A stretch of 64,000 nt of DNA from Staphylotrichum longicolle (GCA_019096155.1 JAHCVI010000001.1:4092001-4156000); one strand, 5' to 3'. Positions 42,365 to 55,252 are shown, numbered from the stretch's first letter. A program made the numbers and translations. Notes: generated by a model from the letters alone, not told the origin.

Positions 42365-44402
42365 TGTTGCAGTGTTTTGTTTTCGGTGCCACTTTGGAGG
42401 TGAGGTCGGTCGGTTGGAGATTGAGGTTGTGAAAACAAACGCAAATCGGGGTTGGGGAGAGTTGAAGGAAGGAGGAAAGGATTGGAGTTTGCGAGCTCAC
42501 AGTTATGAATTTGTGCCGTGGTTGGATTCCATGTATTTCTCGGGGAAAGAACTGGAAGGACCAGGTTTCTGACTCCAACAAGTTTGAACCATCATTCGAT
42601 GCGAACATTGGCCAGTGCAGCGAACCGGAATCCATTCCTATTGTTGTGTGTTTGTTAAGAAATACTGCACTCAGATACTCACTCCGGTCCTCTCACCCAA
42701 CGATTACCGAACTGAACCCGCGGAAAGAGACGTGGCACGGTATCAATCATGAAAAGGATTCAGGAAAGCTGGCCCGTTGATGGAGAAGCAGTGTCAATAT
42801 ATTTCTGGGACCCCTGCTATTAAATTGAACTGGACCGTGGCATTGATCAGGATTATGACCAGAGTGAACAGGTAGGCACTGAAGATGCTTCTGAGTCTCA
42901 AATTCACAACAATTCTCTGTTCAACCAAATTTATGCCCGCTTCCTGGACTAGAATAACTTAAAGCCGTGACTTAATTACCAGAAGAACAGTCCTTTTATA
43001 GGCCCTAGAGCAACACAAGTCCTAGAGAGCTCCTGCTTCCGAACCTCCTGGCTGTGGGTGAGGAGCGGCCTGCCTGCCCATCTCGCGAGGCTCGGTGAAA
43101 GATAAACTTGGAGCCGGATGAGCGTGAAGTATTCAGCAGCTCGATGCAAGGCGTGAGTCGCTGGCGCCAAGAAAAGAGCTGTTGATAGCCAACAGTAGAA
43201 ACTCGATCATGAGGTGGTGGCTGCCGCCCTTCGTCGGCACGCATGTCACTTCCTGCACGGCTGACTCCACGTGGAGTTGACCTCCTATCATCACTGGCCA
43301 ACCGCGCCGGTGCCCCTCGACCCAACATAAGGGTCGGAGTAAACCTGGTCCAGAGCGAAAACCAGTTCGGTACCCCCCGGACATAATACATACACCAGAC
43401 TCGACCAACACGGCGAGACGTTCTCCATCTCTCGTGGGAAACTTCCGTGGAAAGTACAAAGTCTCTATGATGAAGCAATTCTTAGACTTTCCTGCTTTCG
43501 GTTCTTTTCTTTCTTTTCGTCTTGATCTTCCTGCTTTTCTTTTTCCTTTTTCTTTTCTATTCTGGTTTCTCTTCTTCACTCCACTTTCTAGGACAACAAG
43601 ATCCGAACCTTTTGGACAGGATATGAACACGCCCCAAGCCCCTCACTTTGATGCAACGCCTTTTTGGCCAGGGGGTTGTAGTCTTGAAGGGACCGATCAT
43701 GCACAGGTGGCAATCTGTTGTCCAAGCCTCCTACATCATCTTCTGCAGGTTCTCCGCGTTTGATACCGAACAGCTCGGTTTCGTTCCTAGCGCCAAGGAC
43801 GGACCATCAAGATTGATGTTACACCTCGCCGTCCCCTCACAACATGCATGGGCGACTACCGGGATCGAGAAACCAAAGACGGCGATGATTTGACCGGCCA
43901 AGATCCTCCGACCGACAGCGTCCCTGGAATAGCTCGCCTTGGCGGGCGCATCGGGGAGGTGGGACTTGCCGATCGCCTGGGGCTGTACTTTAATCTCTCT
44001 GTTGTTTCGGGCCATGTCATGCATGGGAAACAAGCCAGAAACCCCCACATTCTACTCCTGATATGGACTGATTCGCCTGCCAGCATGCTGGACCTGCCGG
44101 TTGCAGTACAGCGTCGAGCAGCCAAGACAAACCTCTACCGATAGTTGCGGGGATGTAGAGCTGGTGTTCCCACCTCAGGGCCCATCAGACATTGCAGGAG
44201 GCGCTTGTGTCTTGTGAATGGATGCTCAGTGGCCAAGTCCAGGCCTTGCACCCTCCGGCCAGGGTCAAGATCAACATGCAAGTCCCGGTGCTGCCACCAT
44301 GAGGTGCGCTCGTGTATAAAACTTCAATGAATTCGCAACCAGCCTTCAGGCCCCGTTGACTCGGACCGACACCGCCTTCCACGATCATTGTCATCAACCA
44401 CC
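42365..44402. other. Intergenic; pyrimidine tract; no supported gene
   Basis: 2 kb between divergent genes. A nearly pure T/C tract lies at 43,489-43,590 (TTTCCTTTTTCTTTTCT). Frames on both strands (43005-43630 -, 43848-44144 +) show no recognised domain, and the longest are the reverse of the pyrimidine tract. Short unknown genes cannot be excluded. Confidence 0.5.
44315..44321 (+). promoter_or_regulatory. TATA box of the secreted Cys-rich gene
   Basis: TATAAAA lies 82 bp upstream of the ATG at 44403, a usual spacing for highly expressed or regulated fungal secreted-protein genes. Confidence 0.5.
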
Positions 44403-45295
44403 ATGTACTTCAAGACGTTTGCTCTTTTCACGGCCACAGCGGTCTTGGCGGCTGTCAATGAGCCGTGCATTGGTTCAGGCGGCAGGGCAGGTAGGACCTC
44501 CCCGACCCTCCCTCCAACTGTCAGTTCCTCACCTCTGCCTATCTAGGCGTCTGCCTCGCCACCAGCACCTGCACCTCGTCCGGCGGCGTGACCATCGACG
44601 GGGGTTGCCCCGCCGACGCGGCGGGCATCAAGTGCTGCACGAAAGCGTCCTGCGCCAACACCAGCGCAGGCAACTGCCGGTGGCAGAGCGACTGCGGCGG
44701 CACCTCAACGTCGGGCCTGTGCCCCGGCCCGGCGCAGATGAAGTGCTGCTCGTCGGCGGCCACGGGCTTCGGCGGGTACTCGGCGCCGGCCATCCCCGCG
44801 GTGGGTGCTTGCCAAGCGGTCGCTGTCAGCGGCGCCAAAAAGGTGGTTGCTGCGTGGCCGGGAAGGGTCCGGCAGATCTATTGCACGCGCGACTGTTCGT
44901 GCCCGGGCACGTCGGATCACTGCTGCGGCAAGGCCATCGACTTTATGTGCTCGGATGGTGGTGGTGTAAGTCCCGGCAGATGGCGGACCAGAACCCCAGA
45001 ACGCTGGCTGGTGCTAATGAGTGGCTGTGTAGGTGCCCACCATGTCCGGCCGCGAGATTGCCGAGTGGGCCATGAACAACCGCGGCACTCTCAACCTCAA
45101 GTATGTCATCTGGGGCCAGAAGATCTGGAACCCGTCGGTCGACGGCGTCAAGGCGTGGACCAGCTGGCGCACCATGGAGGACAGGGGCGACATCACCCAG
45201 AACCACTGGTAGGTTTCTCCCTCGCGGCCTGTGATACTGTAATGGTTCTGACATCTTCGTCGTCTAGGGACCACGTCCACGTCAGCTTCAACTGA
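44403..45295 (+). CDS. Secreted Cys-rich protein with ARB_07466-like / M15-like C-terminal domain, four exons
   Basis: Exons are 44403-44490, 44547-44965, 45033-45208 and 45268-45295, giving 236 residues. Introns are 56, 67 and 59 bp (GTAGGA, GTAAGT and GTAGGT donors, GCTAAT branch in intron 2). A signal peptide (MYFKTFALFTATAVLAAVNE) is followed by two Cys-rich modules (GGCPADAAGIKCCTKASC and SDCGGTSTSGLCPGPAQMKC). The C-terminal domain has SDHCCGKAIDFMC, GREIAEWAMNN, LKYVIWGQKIWN and HWDHVHVSF. This His/Asp arrangement (H..A.DF, then DHVHVSF) resembles the ARB_07466-like C-terminal domain and zinc-dependent D-Ala-D-Ala (M15) folds. It is therefore probably a secreted hydrolase or binding protein acting on cell-wall material. 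The substrate is not established. Confidence 0.82.
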
Positions 45296-45842
45296 GATTC
45301 GGGTTCAACGATCCGCAATGGTCCAAATGCTTGTTCATCGCTGTTGTCGGTCGAAGTTTGACCGAGTTGTAGGGATCAGTTGCTTCGGCACCGGAGTGAT
45401 AAAATCCGACAAGAATAGAGATAGCATCATTGGTACAGAAATACCGCGAAGGCTTGCGCACTTGTTGAAGATTGCTGTTGGCATGTTTTTCCAGGGGTCT
45501 CCCGATAAAAAGAACAATTGCACAGAGTTTTAGATGGAGTCGTCGAGGCCAACGCCGCTGGAAGCCGCGCCAAGAGATCCGCCAGTGGGACTTGGCGGGG
45601 CTTGGCGTGTCCTGGTGCCGTAGCTCCCGTGTGCCCCGCCTGACCTTTGACGGAGCTTCCGTCCAGTGGAGGGCTCCTGGCTGACAGCAGTGGAAGCTCG
45701 TTCCCGGCGACACCTCGGTGCCCCTCCTTCCAGTTTCCAATCCCAAATGCAAAACTCTGGTTTTTGGTGCAGGACCCTCTGGATTTCTCGCATCATCCGA
45801 CCTGTGCTCCTGCAGCGACGAAGCCTCTCCAGCCTGCGCACT

Positions 45843-47332
45843 ATGGACTACGACACCATCCTGCAGGGCAAGTACCCCGCCAAGCGCCATGCGCAGCGTG
45901 TTGTCGAGTACATCCGCTCCAAGGTGCCCGATGCCACAGGCGCCCTCTATCTCGAGAGCCGCGCGACCAAGTTGCTCGAGGACAATGACGAGCCCGAGCC
46001 GTTCCGGTATGCCGCCTTCGTCTCTCCCCACGCCGTTGTTCCCAGCTAAGACCGCAGCCCAGCCAGCGCCGCTTCTTCTACTACCTGACCGGCTGCCCCC
46101 TCGCCGACTCGTACGTCGTCCACGACATGGACTCCTCCAAGACGACCCTCTTCATCCCCCCCATCGACCCCGAAACTGTCATCTGGTCTGGCCTGCCCGT
46201 CTCCGCTGAAGAGGCCCTGCAAAAGTACGACGTCGACGAGGTCAAGTACACAAGTGACGTCAACGCCGAGCTGGCGCACATCGCCGGCCAAAAGACAAAG
46301 TCGACCCTCTTCGCCATCCCGAATCAAGTCTCTGACCACGTCACCTTCCTCGGTTTCGACGACAAGAACTTCAACATTCTCAAGGAGGCCATCGAGGTCA
46401 CCCGCGTCGTCAAGGATGAGTTTGAGATCGCCATGATCGCCAAGGCGAACGCCATCAGCAGCGCCGCCCACCGCCATGTCATGGCCAAGGTTAAGCACGC
46501 CAAGAACGAGCGCGAGCTCGAGGCCGTGTTCCTCGCCGACTGCATCTCCGACGGCGCACGCAACCAGGCCTACCACGGCATCTTCGCCGGCGGGCGTGCC
46601 GCCGCGACCCTGCACTACGTGCACAACAACGCGCCTCTCGGGGGCAAGCTCAACCTGCTGCTCGACGGCGGCTGCGAGTGGGACTGCTACGCGTCCGACA
46701 TTACGAGGACCTTCCCCATCAACGGCAAATTCACCAAGGAGAGCCGCGCCATCTACGACATTGTGCTCCGGATGCAGCTCGAGTGCATCGCTGCGCTCAG
46801 GGCGGACGTGCTGTGGGACGACGTCCACCTGCTGGCGCACAAGATTGCCATCGACGGCCTGCTGGCGCTGGGCATTCTGAAGGGCGACAAGGACGAGATC
46901 CTGGCCAACCGGACGAGCGTCGCGTTCTTCCCTCACGGCCTGGGGCACTACCTCGGCATGGACACGCACGACACGGGCGGCAACCCCAACTACGCCGACA
47001 AGGACACCATGTTCCGGTACCTGCGCGTCAGGGGGAAGCTGCCGGCGGGGAGTGTCGTGACGGTGGAACCGGGCATCTACTTCTGCAACTTTATCATCGA
47101 GCCGTTCCTCAAGGACCCGAAGCATGCCAAGTTCATTGACGCCGACGTGCTGGAGAAGTACTGGGACGTGGGTGGTGTCCGGTAAGTTGATACTACTGGC
47201 AACTTATTTACCTGGCGGCTAACTGTGTGCAGCATCGAGGACAACATTGTCATTACCAAGGGCGGGTGCGAGAACTTGACGACTGCGGTCAAGGATCCGG
47301 AAGAGATGGAGAGGATCATCTCGAGCAGCTAG
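45843..47332 (+). CDS. Xaa-Pro dipeptidase / aminopeptidase (M24B prolidase type), three exons
   Basis: Exons are 45843-46006, 46063-47181 and 47233-47332, giving 460 residues. Introns are 56 and 51 bp, both phase 2, with GTATGC and GTAAGT donors and CTAAG/CTAAC branch sites. An aminopeptidase-P-like N-terminal domain (KYPAKRHAQRVVEYI, FFYYLTGC) is followed by the pita-bread catalytic domain. All metal ligands are visible: the two Asp in LLDGGCEWDCYASDITRTFP, the His in FFPHGLGHYLG, and the Glu in VTVEPGIYF and IEDNIVI. It cleaves the bond before proline in di- or short peptides, using manganese or cobalt, in the cytosol (no signal peptide). The length matches fungal prolidases such as pepP. 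The large - strand frame at 46046-47125 is its antisense shadow. Confidence 0.93.
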
Positions 47333-47568
47333 ACTGTTAGAGGCACTAATTGATAAACATTTCCAGTTCTCTGTTGGTCAGTTGGCAAAGCAGATGAGTG
47401 CCGGGACCGTCATATGTCAACGCGGCGTCACGGACTTGATGGCCATGCTGGGCACTGTGGGCACGTAAACGGAGGCCAGTTTGGGGCTGGCAAACGACGT
47501 GCTCAGACACACCCTATCAACTTCTTTGCATTAATCCTCAGAATCTCATCCAGCTGGTTACACCCACT

Positions 47569-48915
47569 CTAACCCGGCCTCGTCTCGACCTCACTCACGT
47601 CATAGCAGCTCTCGAGATCCATATACGGCCCCTTTTCCCTCCCTCCCGTCGGCACCCTCCCCAGCGTATCCATCCTAAACACTGCGCCCTTCGACCCAAT
47701 CGTCTGCACCCCGTCCGGGTTCGGCCCGATCCGCGCCGCCCCAGAACCGCTCGCGCCTCCCGAACCACCCGCCGTGCCGCCGGCGCGCTTGCCCCACCAC
47801 GACTTGACGAGCATCTTGAGCCACGGCACGCAGCCGCAAATGATGCCCAGGTTCGACTCGACGGCCACCCACTGCCACAGGTGCGTGCCCTCCCACGTCA
47901 CGTCGTACGTCTCGCGCAGGACGATGTCGAGGTAGTAGATGCGGATGGCGGCGGCGACGACGACGAAGAGGCCCACGCTGAAGAGCGCGATGATGGCGAG
48001 GCGCTGGTGCAGCGGCAGGTTGGCGCGGTAGATGGTGGGGATGGGCAGCGCCCAGACGAAGAAGTCGAAGAAGACGGACGAGATGGCGTAGGCGAAGAGG
48101 ATGGGCGTCTCGTCGAGGCAGTCGTGCGCGGTGCGCGTGAGGTTCCAGTAGCTGCTGATGGGTCTATCGCAAGAGGGGGAAGGAAAAGGTGGTGTTAGTT
48201 TCATGGAGGGTGAAGGTTCAGGAGGGGGGCGGGTTAAGGTGGGGAGACTTACTTGCACTCGGTGAAGAGCACGATCCAGAATATCGCCGTCGTTGCGCCG
48301 ACGATCCAGGGCGCGATGACTGACGTTTGGGTTAGTTACAACACATACGTCGCTCAATCGGCGGAGGGAACGGGGGGATGAGACATACGGGATAGGCGAC
48401 GAAACATCGAGTTCTGAGGCGCCAGCCGCAGATAGCTGAGCAGGATCGAGATCTTGCAGAGGAGCGTCGCGGGGATGAAGAAGGCCTGCGTCGCGAACGA
48501 CGCCTGGCGCCCGGAGATCAGCTTGGCCAGGGTCAAGTCCCAGACGTGGTACTTCCAGCCGAACCGATCAAACGCGAGGATGATGCTGATGGTGGCTGCC
48601 ACTGAGAAGAACTGCGCAGAGTGAAGAGAGGGTCAGCCGACAATGCTCCCGGAGCACCAGCAAGGACGTGGAAACCGCAGGCGAGCGTCAGGTTGAGTGA
48701 TGGCTTTGACGTACTGTAGCAACCACCATGACCCAGTCGTCGAGCTCCGTCTTGCGCATGATCCTGAGCCTGACATACATGCGCAGCACGAGACAGACGA
48801 CGGCGAACACGAGCGTGATCACTCCGGCAACGATGAGATCAGGGCCCCGGGTCTCCGGGTTGACGTAGTTGGGGCGCGGCCACGAGGCCACGACCTCGGG
48901 AGGCGGGGACCTCAT
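47569..48915 (-). CDS. PTH11-like / fungal rhodopsin-family integral membrane protein, four exons
   Basis: Exons on the - strand are 48915-48715, 48611-48389, 48319-48253 and 48163-47569, giving 361 residues. Donors are GTACGT, GTATGT and GTAAGT, and phases agree. Seven hydrophobic segments are evident, including LIVAGVITLVFAVVCLVLRM, VAATISIILAF, FFIPATLLCKISILLSYL, IVGATTAIFWIVLFTE, LFAYAISSVFFDFFVWALPI and RLAIIALFSVGLFVVVAAAI. LRIMRKTELDDWVMV after the first segment and RIYYL after the sixth match the fungal rhodopsin-domain (PTH11-related) family. The cytosolic tail is Gly/Ser-rich. Some members act in surface sensing in plant pathogens, but most have no known function and no ligand is inferred here. 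The start at 48915 gives the family's usual short N-terminus. Confidence 0.9.
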
Positions 48916-51900
48916 GTTTGGTGCGTGGGAGACAGTGCCTCTGCTTGGGTGGCCGAGGAACGGGTTTATCGACCTTCGAGGTCGATGAGCTCTGTGGGCA
49001 TGCGGTGCGGTGACCCGTTTCCCACGGAAAAGTGTGCAATATCGCCAAGTCCTGCTGTCTGGTGTTGTGGATGTGAGGAGACCTCGAGGTCCACAAGGAC
49101 CAAACACCCGGGTGGAAAGTCTGGGGTAGACACGGGGATGATATAGAGGGTCGCACCAGGCTCGGTCCCTGGCCCTGGACGTGTCTGTCAACAGGGCCAA
49201 CAAATCCACTTTGATGCCTTGGTGTGTTAGCTTGGTCCCCAGTTGCATCCATGCTGGGACTTTGGGCAATGAGAGCAACCGAATCCGTCGACACGCAGCT
49301 GCGGCTCCATCGTCAGGATCACCCTGGAACGCTTTGACAGGTGGGGGAGAACCATGTGCTCGGGATGGGCTTGCCCCTGGCATGATCGGGGTGCACATGC
49401 ACGGCGCTATCAGCACTATCAGCCACTGAGCGTTCTTCGGGCTTCTGCCCAGGCCTGCCAGGCCGTATTCGTTGCTGTCCAGAGCCGTCACAGGCAGGGA
49501 GCTGAGACGATAACGCAACAACAACGCAACAATGGGCGCCCGTGCGCACGTTTCCCTGCTTTAGTTCCTTGCCCAACGGCTGCAGGATCAACATGGCTTC
49601 CTTGCACGTCTCCAATGCCCCACACGCACAAGAAGAACAAGTGCGGTTTTGGTTCCGCCGGCTGAGGCCGGCTCGAGGCCGGGTGGGCTGCCACGGGCCT
49701 GCTTCGGGCTGTTTATCCCATTTCCAGAAGGCAATTCCACTTTGATTCGATTTGGGGGCGGGGCATCAACGAGCACAGAGCATCGATTGGCCACGCCCAC
49801 TTCCCCAAGCTGCGTCTTGTTCAGGGGGGTCAGTCAGCTTGACGAGCTCCAGGCTGGGGTTGTGGAGATATCATATCTTTTGAACATTGAAAGTCTGGCT
49901 CGGGGACGGATTCCTGTATACAGGGCGATCAATTTTGGCCGACCCAAGCGGCTGGACGAGGAAAGTTGACAGCAGCAGGCAGTGTTGCACTGCAGTATTC
50001 CGGGGGCCGTCTGGGCAGGGCGGCAGAGCAGGTTTGCCACGGACCGTGCCGAGCCAGGTTTGTTTGACACATGGTTGACACATGGAAGTCTCCGAGCCCT
50101 CATCACAATTGATGCGCTCGCTTATTCCAGTGGCTGGCTCGTCGTGACTCTCGCCGCTGATTCACCAGGGTCGAGTTTTGCATGTGCAAAATGCACGCGA
50201 GCTCCTTGCTCGATGAGGTAAGGTCAAAAGGTGAAAGACGAAATAACCATTGGTGACTGGAGGGAGGGGGAAGTTTGGCGTGCTTGGCAATCGGCGATCT
50301 GGGCTCTCGAAGCCCGAACCCCCTGTGATGAAACCGAAACCGGGATACGGTGAGCTCGCCCGCCATGTTTGGGGGGACATATGCGTGTCAATTGAAGCTA
50401 CAAACAGACGAGAACCAGACGTGATCTCATTGTTAAGTAACGGGAATGCCGTCTTGCAGGGAACTCGACGCTGAAGAATACCAGACGACGGTCTAGAATG
50501 GTTCCCCGAGACGAAGAATGTCACACGAGCTGAATGGAGTCTTTCGGGCCGCAAGGACTTGACGGGCCCCATGTTGTGTGGTAACTGACAAGTTTTCCTG
50601 CCCATGCTGTGCGGTACAATGACTTCTTGGTTGAGTGTGTACTTCTAGGCCCATTTCACAGTCAGTGCTTCACGCCTCCCTCGTCCATGGGCCCTCTCCG
50701 CTGATTGGGCCCGCGTCTTGACATCCGATTTGTTCTGAAGCCGCGAGTGCCTCTCCGTTGGGTGATTCTTGCCGAGCTGTGTCGCTTGATCCAAGGGCTT
50801 AGATGGGGGTGGGGAGTAGTCCCGATCAACAACTTCTGAACAGCCGGCCCGGGCAGCGGAGAGCAGGGCTTTGACCTGACCTCAACAGCCATGGGTGCTC
50901 CAAAACCTGGTTTGCAGTGATGCGTTTGCGATGATCATAGGTAAGAACGCGACAGAGAAGATTGGAAGACTAGAGATTTACGTCTTGCGTTTGGATTCGC
51001 GTTGTGTGTTGGCACTGAACTTGTCTTGCCTCTCGTGGTCATCAATGTCCAGTTCCGGAACCTTGAAGCCAACCTTTCAAACCTACTGCCCAAACGTCGG
51101 CTTCAGGGCCGTTGATGAGAGAAAAGATGGATTCCGGGGCAAGGTACGCCGGTGGGATATGGGAGAGTCCTCTCTACTGGTAACTTGGACAGATTGACAG
51201 CTTCAACCGCAAACTTTGGGCGAGGGATGGCTGGCCATGAAAGAAGGGGCCAACTGATTATCTTCGTGGCTCGGCAAACATGTCGGTGCGTTGATTCTCA
51301 GGCAGAGGATTGAGGGACTTTGTAACGCGGACTGCCACATTATTGAGTGTGAAATCTGTGGAGACCGGTTAGCGCGGGCAATATGGGTAAAGAAAAGAAG
51401 AATCAAAGTAGCATGTTGAAGTTACCCCCATGACAGATGCCCATGGAGTTCATAGTATCCAGCGCGACTGCAAGCTGGTGCGCAAATGGCTTTACGGTAG
51501 TAGCTCGTTCAAGCTGACTAGCTAGCGTTGGGCCCAGCACTGGGGAAGATCCGGCAGAGGTGTCCGCCGTTCGTGCTGATATAGCACCACCGCTCGAGCT
51601 CCATTAGGAGGAGGTCCGGAGAGCCCCTATTGTGCTCATAGCCACGCAGCTTTTGGGCGACGGCAGGGGACTCATGCTCGTTGGACCATGACGGCGCCGC
51701 AACCAGAGGGCCAACAAAAGCAGTTCAAACCTCCCAGTGAGATGGCCGGGGTCCTAGCGTCTGGTAAACATGGAGAGGTCACGTTCACCCGACAATGAGA
51801 CCAAATTAGATAAACTTGGGGTGAGTACAGCATAAGTTTGGATTCCCTCGGTCATGTCTTTTCGGGCAGCACGAGTGTGGCCCGCATACCGAACCGTCTT

Positions 51901-52268
51901 CTGCCAAACGCTCAACCTCGCGGCAAATGGGTTTAGGGCGCTTCTATTTCAAAGATTTTTCCGAATCTTTATCGTGAGGAATGCTGATGCAAATTAAACA
52001 CCAACAGGCACGAGGAACCCAAGGCATCATTGGCATCAATGGAAGTGAGGCCCGGGTTGCCTCATCAATAGCTGCGAAACTCACTGATACTCAGCAGTTT
52101 TGATTCGTACGACACACATACACGGAGACCGACAGACCATAAAATTTAGTAATGGGGTCGCCGTATATGTCGAGTACCGGTAGCTACCTGTATACACCCA
52201 GATTAAACTCATGAAACCGCCTCACCCGAGAGAAAAGTCATGGTCTACTCTTCCTCCCATTCCCCCAC
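48916..52268. other. Intergenic, no supported gene
   Basis: A 3.3 kb GC-rich stretch. Many overlapping frames under 150 codons exist on both strands without recognisable domains or splice-compatible partners. CCCGG-, CAAC- and GGGG-rich promoter-like sequence occurs throughout. No tRNA-like cloverleaf or repeat was recognised. A non-coding RNA could be present, but nothing in the sequence proves it. Confidence 0.5.
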
Positions 52269-52705
52269 TCACTTCCCAAGTCCCATCATCTGCTCATCCG
52301 TCGGTTCCTTGTACGTGCCGCCCAGCGGCTTAGCCCCACGCGTCCTGTCCTTCATGATGTTCCCCTTGTCGATCGCCTCGCGCTCGTCTTGCTCTGTCCA
52401 ACCCAGTTTCACATCAGCAACTGTTCCATCACCCGGGGTAGCAAAGCGACGACTTGCATGCCTCAAGAGGTTCACCAGACATGGGGAAATGGAAACGAGG
52501 ACATACCAAGCTGCTCGTCTGAGTCCGCCTTGCCCGGCTTCATGGGATCTTCAACCGGGGCGTTGTCATCGACAACGGGGACTGCCTCGGTGGCGGTCTT
52601 GCCTCTAGTCTTGTAAGACGAGTCGCTGACCTGCCCTGGGGGGCATTCGCGCGGGAGGTCGGCGCCGAGCTTCTGATCGTCTTGATACGGAGCTGCTTTG
52701 GACAT
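52269..52705 (-). CDS. Small conserved-looking hydrophilic protein, two exons
   Basis: Exon 1 is 52705-52507, the intron 52506-52394 (113 bp; GTATGT donor, TTGCTGATG branch site, GGACAG acceptor), and exon 2 52393-52269, giving 107 residues. It is hydrophilic and Pro/Asp/Glu-rich (PVVDDNAPVEDPMKPGKAD), with EQDEREAIDKGNIMKDRTRG and a C-terminus TYKEPTDEQMMGLGK. There are no cysteines beyond one, no signal peptide and no membrane segment. It is probably intrinsically disordered. Phase agreement and the good branch site support the model. I do not recognise a named family. Confidence 0.75.
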
Positions 52706-55105
52706 TTTGGCTTTTGAGATTGGTGAGTGGGTAAAGCGCTGGGTTTCAGGAGCGAGCAGTACGGGTGGGCGATGTTGATTAAAGGTGAGGGTAGGTCGAG
52801 GTTGATGAGTTCGTCAGCAGGGTGATGAACCTGATTTATATCATCGAAGGGTATATTGAATACTGAGAGCTACAACGGAACTGTAATGGTGACGACACTG
52901 TTATCGTGGATATAGGTTTGCGGTGTGCGACATGCGATGAGCACAAGACAGTGGTGATGCCAGAGGCGTTGAACTGGTCATGGGGGGTGGAGACCTGACG
53001 TTATTGACTGCCATACAGTCAATGCGTCTTTGGGGTAAGATGACTGACAACTAAGATGGTTGAAAGGGGTAGAGACTGGGAGGATTGGCCCAGATGATCA
53101 AGGATGTGGAGAATCGGAAGAGTGTACGTTGTCACCTAACTGTGCTCTTCAAGGAGTTTCCGCACCAGGGATACTCTAAGTTACCGTAGTCTCAACCGTT
53201 CGCGGAACTGCAACCGTTCAAAAGTTTACCACTCAGCATTGGTTTGAGTCCGGGAAAACAACAACTGATTGTCCTGAAGCCAACGGGCAGTCGAAAACAA
53301 AGCCGCCCAGTAGACGTCAAGCTCCTGGCCACTTGGCGTAGCATCCTCGAGAACGGCGAATACGACTTGTTTCATGTCTGGGCACAACCCGGGCTCGTTG
53401 AGCCAGAGCCAGAGCCTGTGGCAGCTCGTGCGAATCCTCAGACTTAGACCAAAAGCTCGGCGCAAATAGGTGCGGGTGGTCGCTTTCTACCACCATGACA
53501 TCGCTCGTCTGCTGTCATTTTTGGCCCGCCTTCAGCATTGCTCTTGATGTTATGCCATGCTCCCTTGGTGTGGTGGCAAAACGTGTGCCCGAGGAGGCGT
53601 CACAAACCGAGCCGTTGGTGAGCGGCCTCTTTAGGTGGTCAGGCGTAAGATAGTAGACAAGTCGATGCGGAAAGAAGTCACGGATGCGGTTGGCCTTCAA
53701 GAGTCGGTCTGAAGCAACGTCGTCCGGTTTCGGCTGGCAACGTTCAACGTTACAGTACCTAGGTAGCCAGATTGGTTGTCACCAATGGCTTGGGTATGCT
53801 GCAGCAGTGCAGGCCAGGCCAGGCCCATCATCAACCCCTGGAATGGCCAAGCATGCAATGTTGCACGCCTTCTCCGTTGTCTCCAACAAGTCTACCACAG
53901 AGAACGCCCCGACCGAGGGTGTCCTGCCTCGAGCCTGTTCTCCTTTATGCATCCCGAAGGGTTTCAATTCCAAAAACGATCTGAGCTGGCAAACGGAGTG
54001 CGTCTGGACAGCTATCGTGAGGTCTGACAGCTCGACAGCTCTCCACCCTCCTAGCTGCATGGCAGTCTCGAGGGAGTGTGCTGAGTGGTCCCCATGCTCA
54101 TCTCTCAGCGTATCATGATCCTTCAGCTGCACTTACTCAGGGGCCAGCATAGCATTAGGTGATGCCATGTAACCCGCCCTGCGCTGAGCTGGAATCATTG
54201 GGGCGCGGAGTATCCGGCTGCGCTGGTCTCGTTTTGTTCTCTGTTCGTAAATGGCGTAAATGGCCCGACGATGCATCTCGGAATTCGCCACGAGGCTGCG
54301 GTGTTGTGCATCTTCGCCAAAGGGGCTGGGCCAGTCGATCACCGCTTATTACCGACAATCGCGCGGCTCGCTTGCCGTCCCGTGGTGGCGATAAATACCC
54401 CGGAAGAGTTGGGGTTTGGAGATTGCGGTGTCCTCAGGCTCGTCAGGGTGCTGTTCATCAATTGAAGAAATTGGGGAAGGGAGGGAAGCCATTTTGGGCT
54501 GAGACTGCAGCACCACCTTCCTGGTTTGCCTGCAGCCACAGGCGGGCAGGCAGCAATTCGAGCACGGACCACGAGGGGTAGCTTGGGCGTTGATCGGCGA
54601 ACCCAAGGCCTGAACAATCCATCGTCACCCCACGATCCATTTCGTCAACGAGCCTTCGACTTCTGCACAACATCTCCATCGAGCTCGGCCAAACCGAAGT
54701 GTCCAGCGCCCATTCATCCCCTTATCTGCGCTCCACCAACCCAGCGCTGGATCCTGCACTGCCGCAGAGATAGCGTCTCCCCCCTTTTTCCATTTTTTTT
54801 CTCCCTCTTCCTCGAATCCCTGAGACCCTGGGCCGCAGGGGACCAGGACCCCGAACTCGGTTCCATCTTTCTCCATTTTCCCTCCAATTTGCCCCTCTTC
54901 CTCGTGGTCTTGGCTCTTCTGCCACGCGCTCGCCCCACCGTCTCGACTGCCGTTTCCGAGATCTGACCATCACGAGACACTCGAAACATCGATCCAGAAC
55001 GCGAGACCATGAGACTGGAGTTGGCGCGCTGCAGGATACACAAGACCTTCGAGCCGCCCTGGCCGACCTGGTGAACTCCAGGGCCGTGCCCGCTCCATAC
55101 CTTAA
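52706..55105. other. Intergenic and 5' leader of the Pho80-like gene
   Basis: About 2.4 kb with no supported gene. The last 150 bp belong to the cyclin leader (see the 55009-55074 entry). Frames such as 53684-54118 + lack domains. Confidence 0.5.
55009..55074 (+). promoter_or_regulatory. Upstream ORF in the leader of the Pho80-like cyclin gene
   Basis: ATG at 55009 opens 21 codons to a TGA at 55072-55074, upstream of and out of frame with the cyclin. It could damp translation of the main frame. Alternatively it marks the true first exon of a longer protein: a neighbouring frame here reads like coding sequence (DLRAALADLVNSRAVPAPYL, about 55,044-55,103). Confidence 0.35.
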
Positions 55106-55252
55106 CCCACACCACCGGAATATCGATTCAGCGACGACCCAGTCCCGACCGAGAATTTCCCGCGGCATCCTGGCCAGGCCGCATCTTTTCAACCCTCGGC
55201 CGCAGTCTCGCAAGTGATCTCGCGGCTCAACAAGAGTCGCACCGCCTTCGAG

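Noticed and set aside
44986..45296. ORF shadows around the secreted Cys-rich gene, including a 235-codon read-through frame
   Set aside because: These read through introns 2 and 3; the spliced model gives consistent phases and conserved motifs.
46046..47125. A 359-codon - strand frame
   Set aside because: Antisense of the prolidase gene, which has complete catalytic residues and splice sites.
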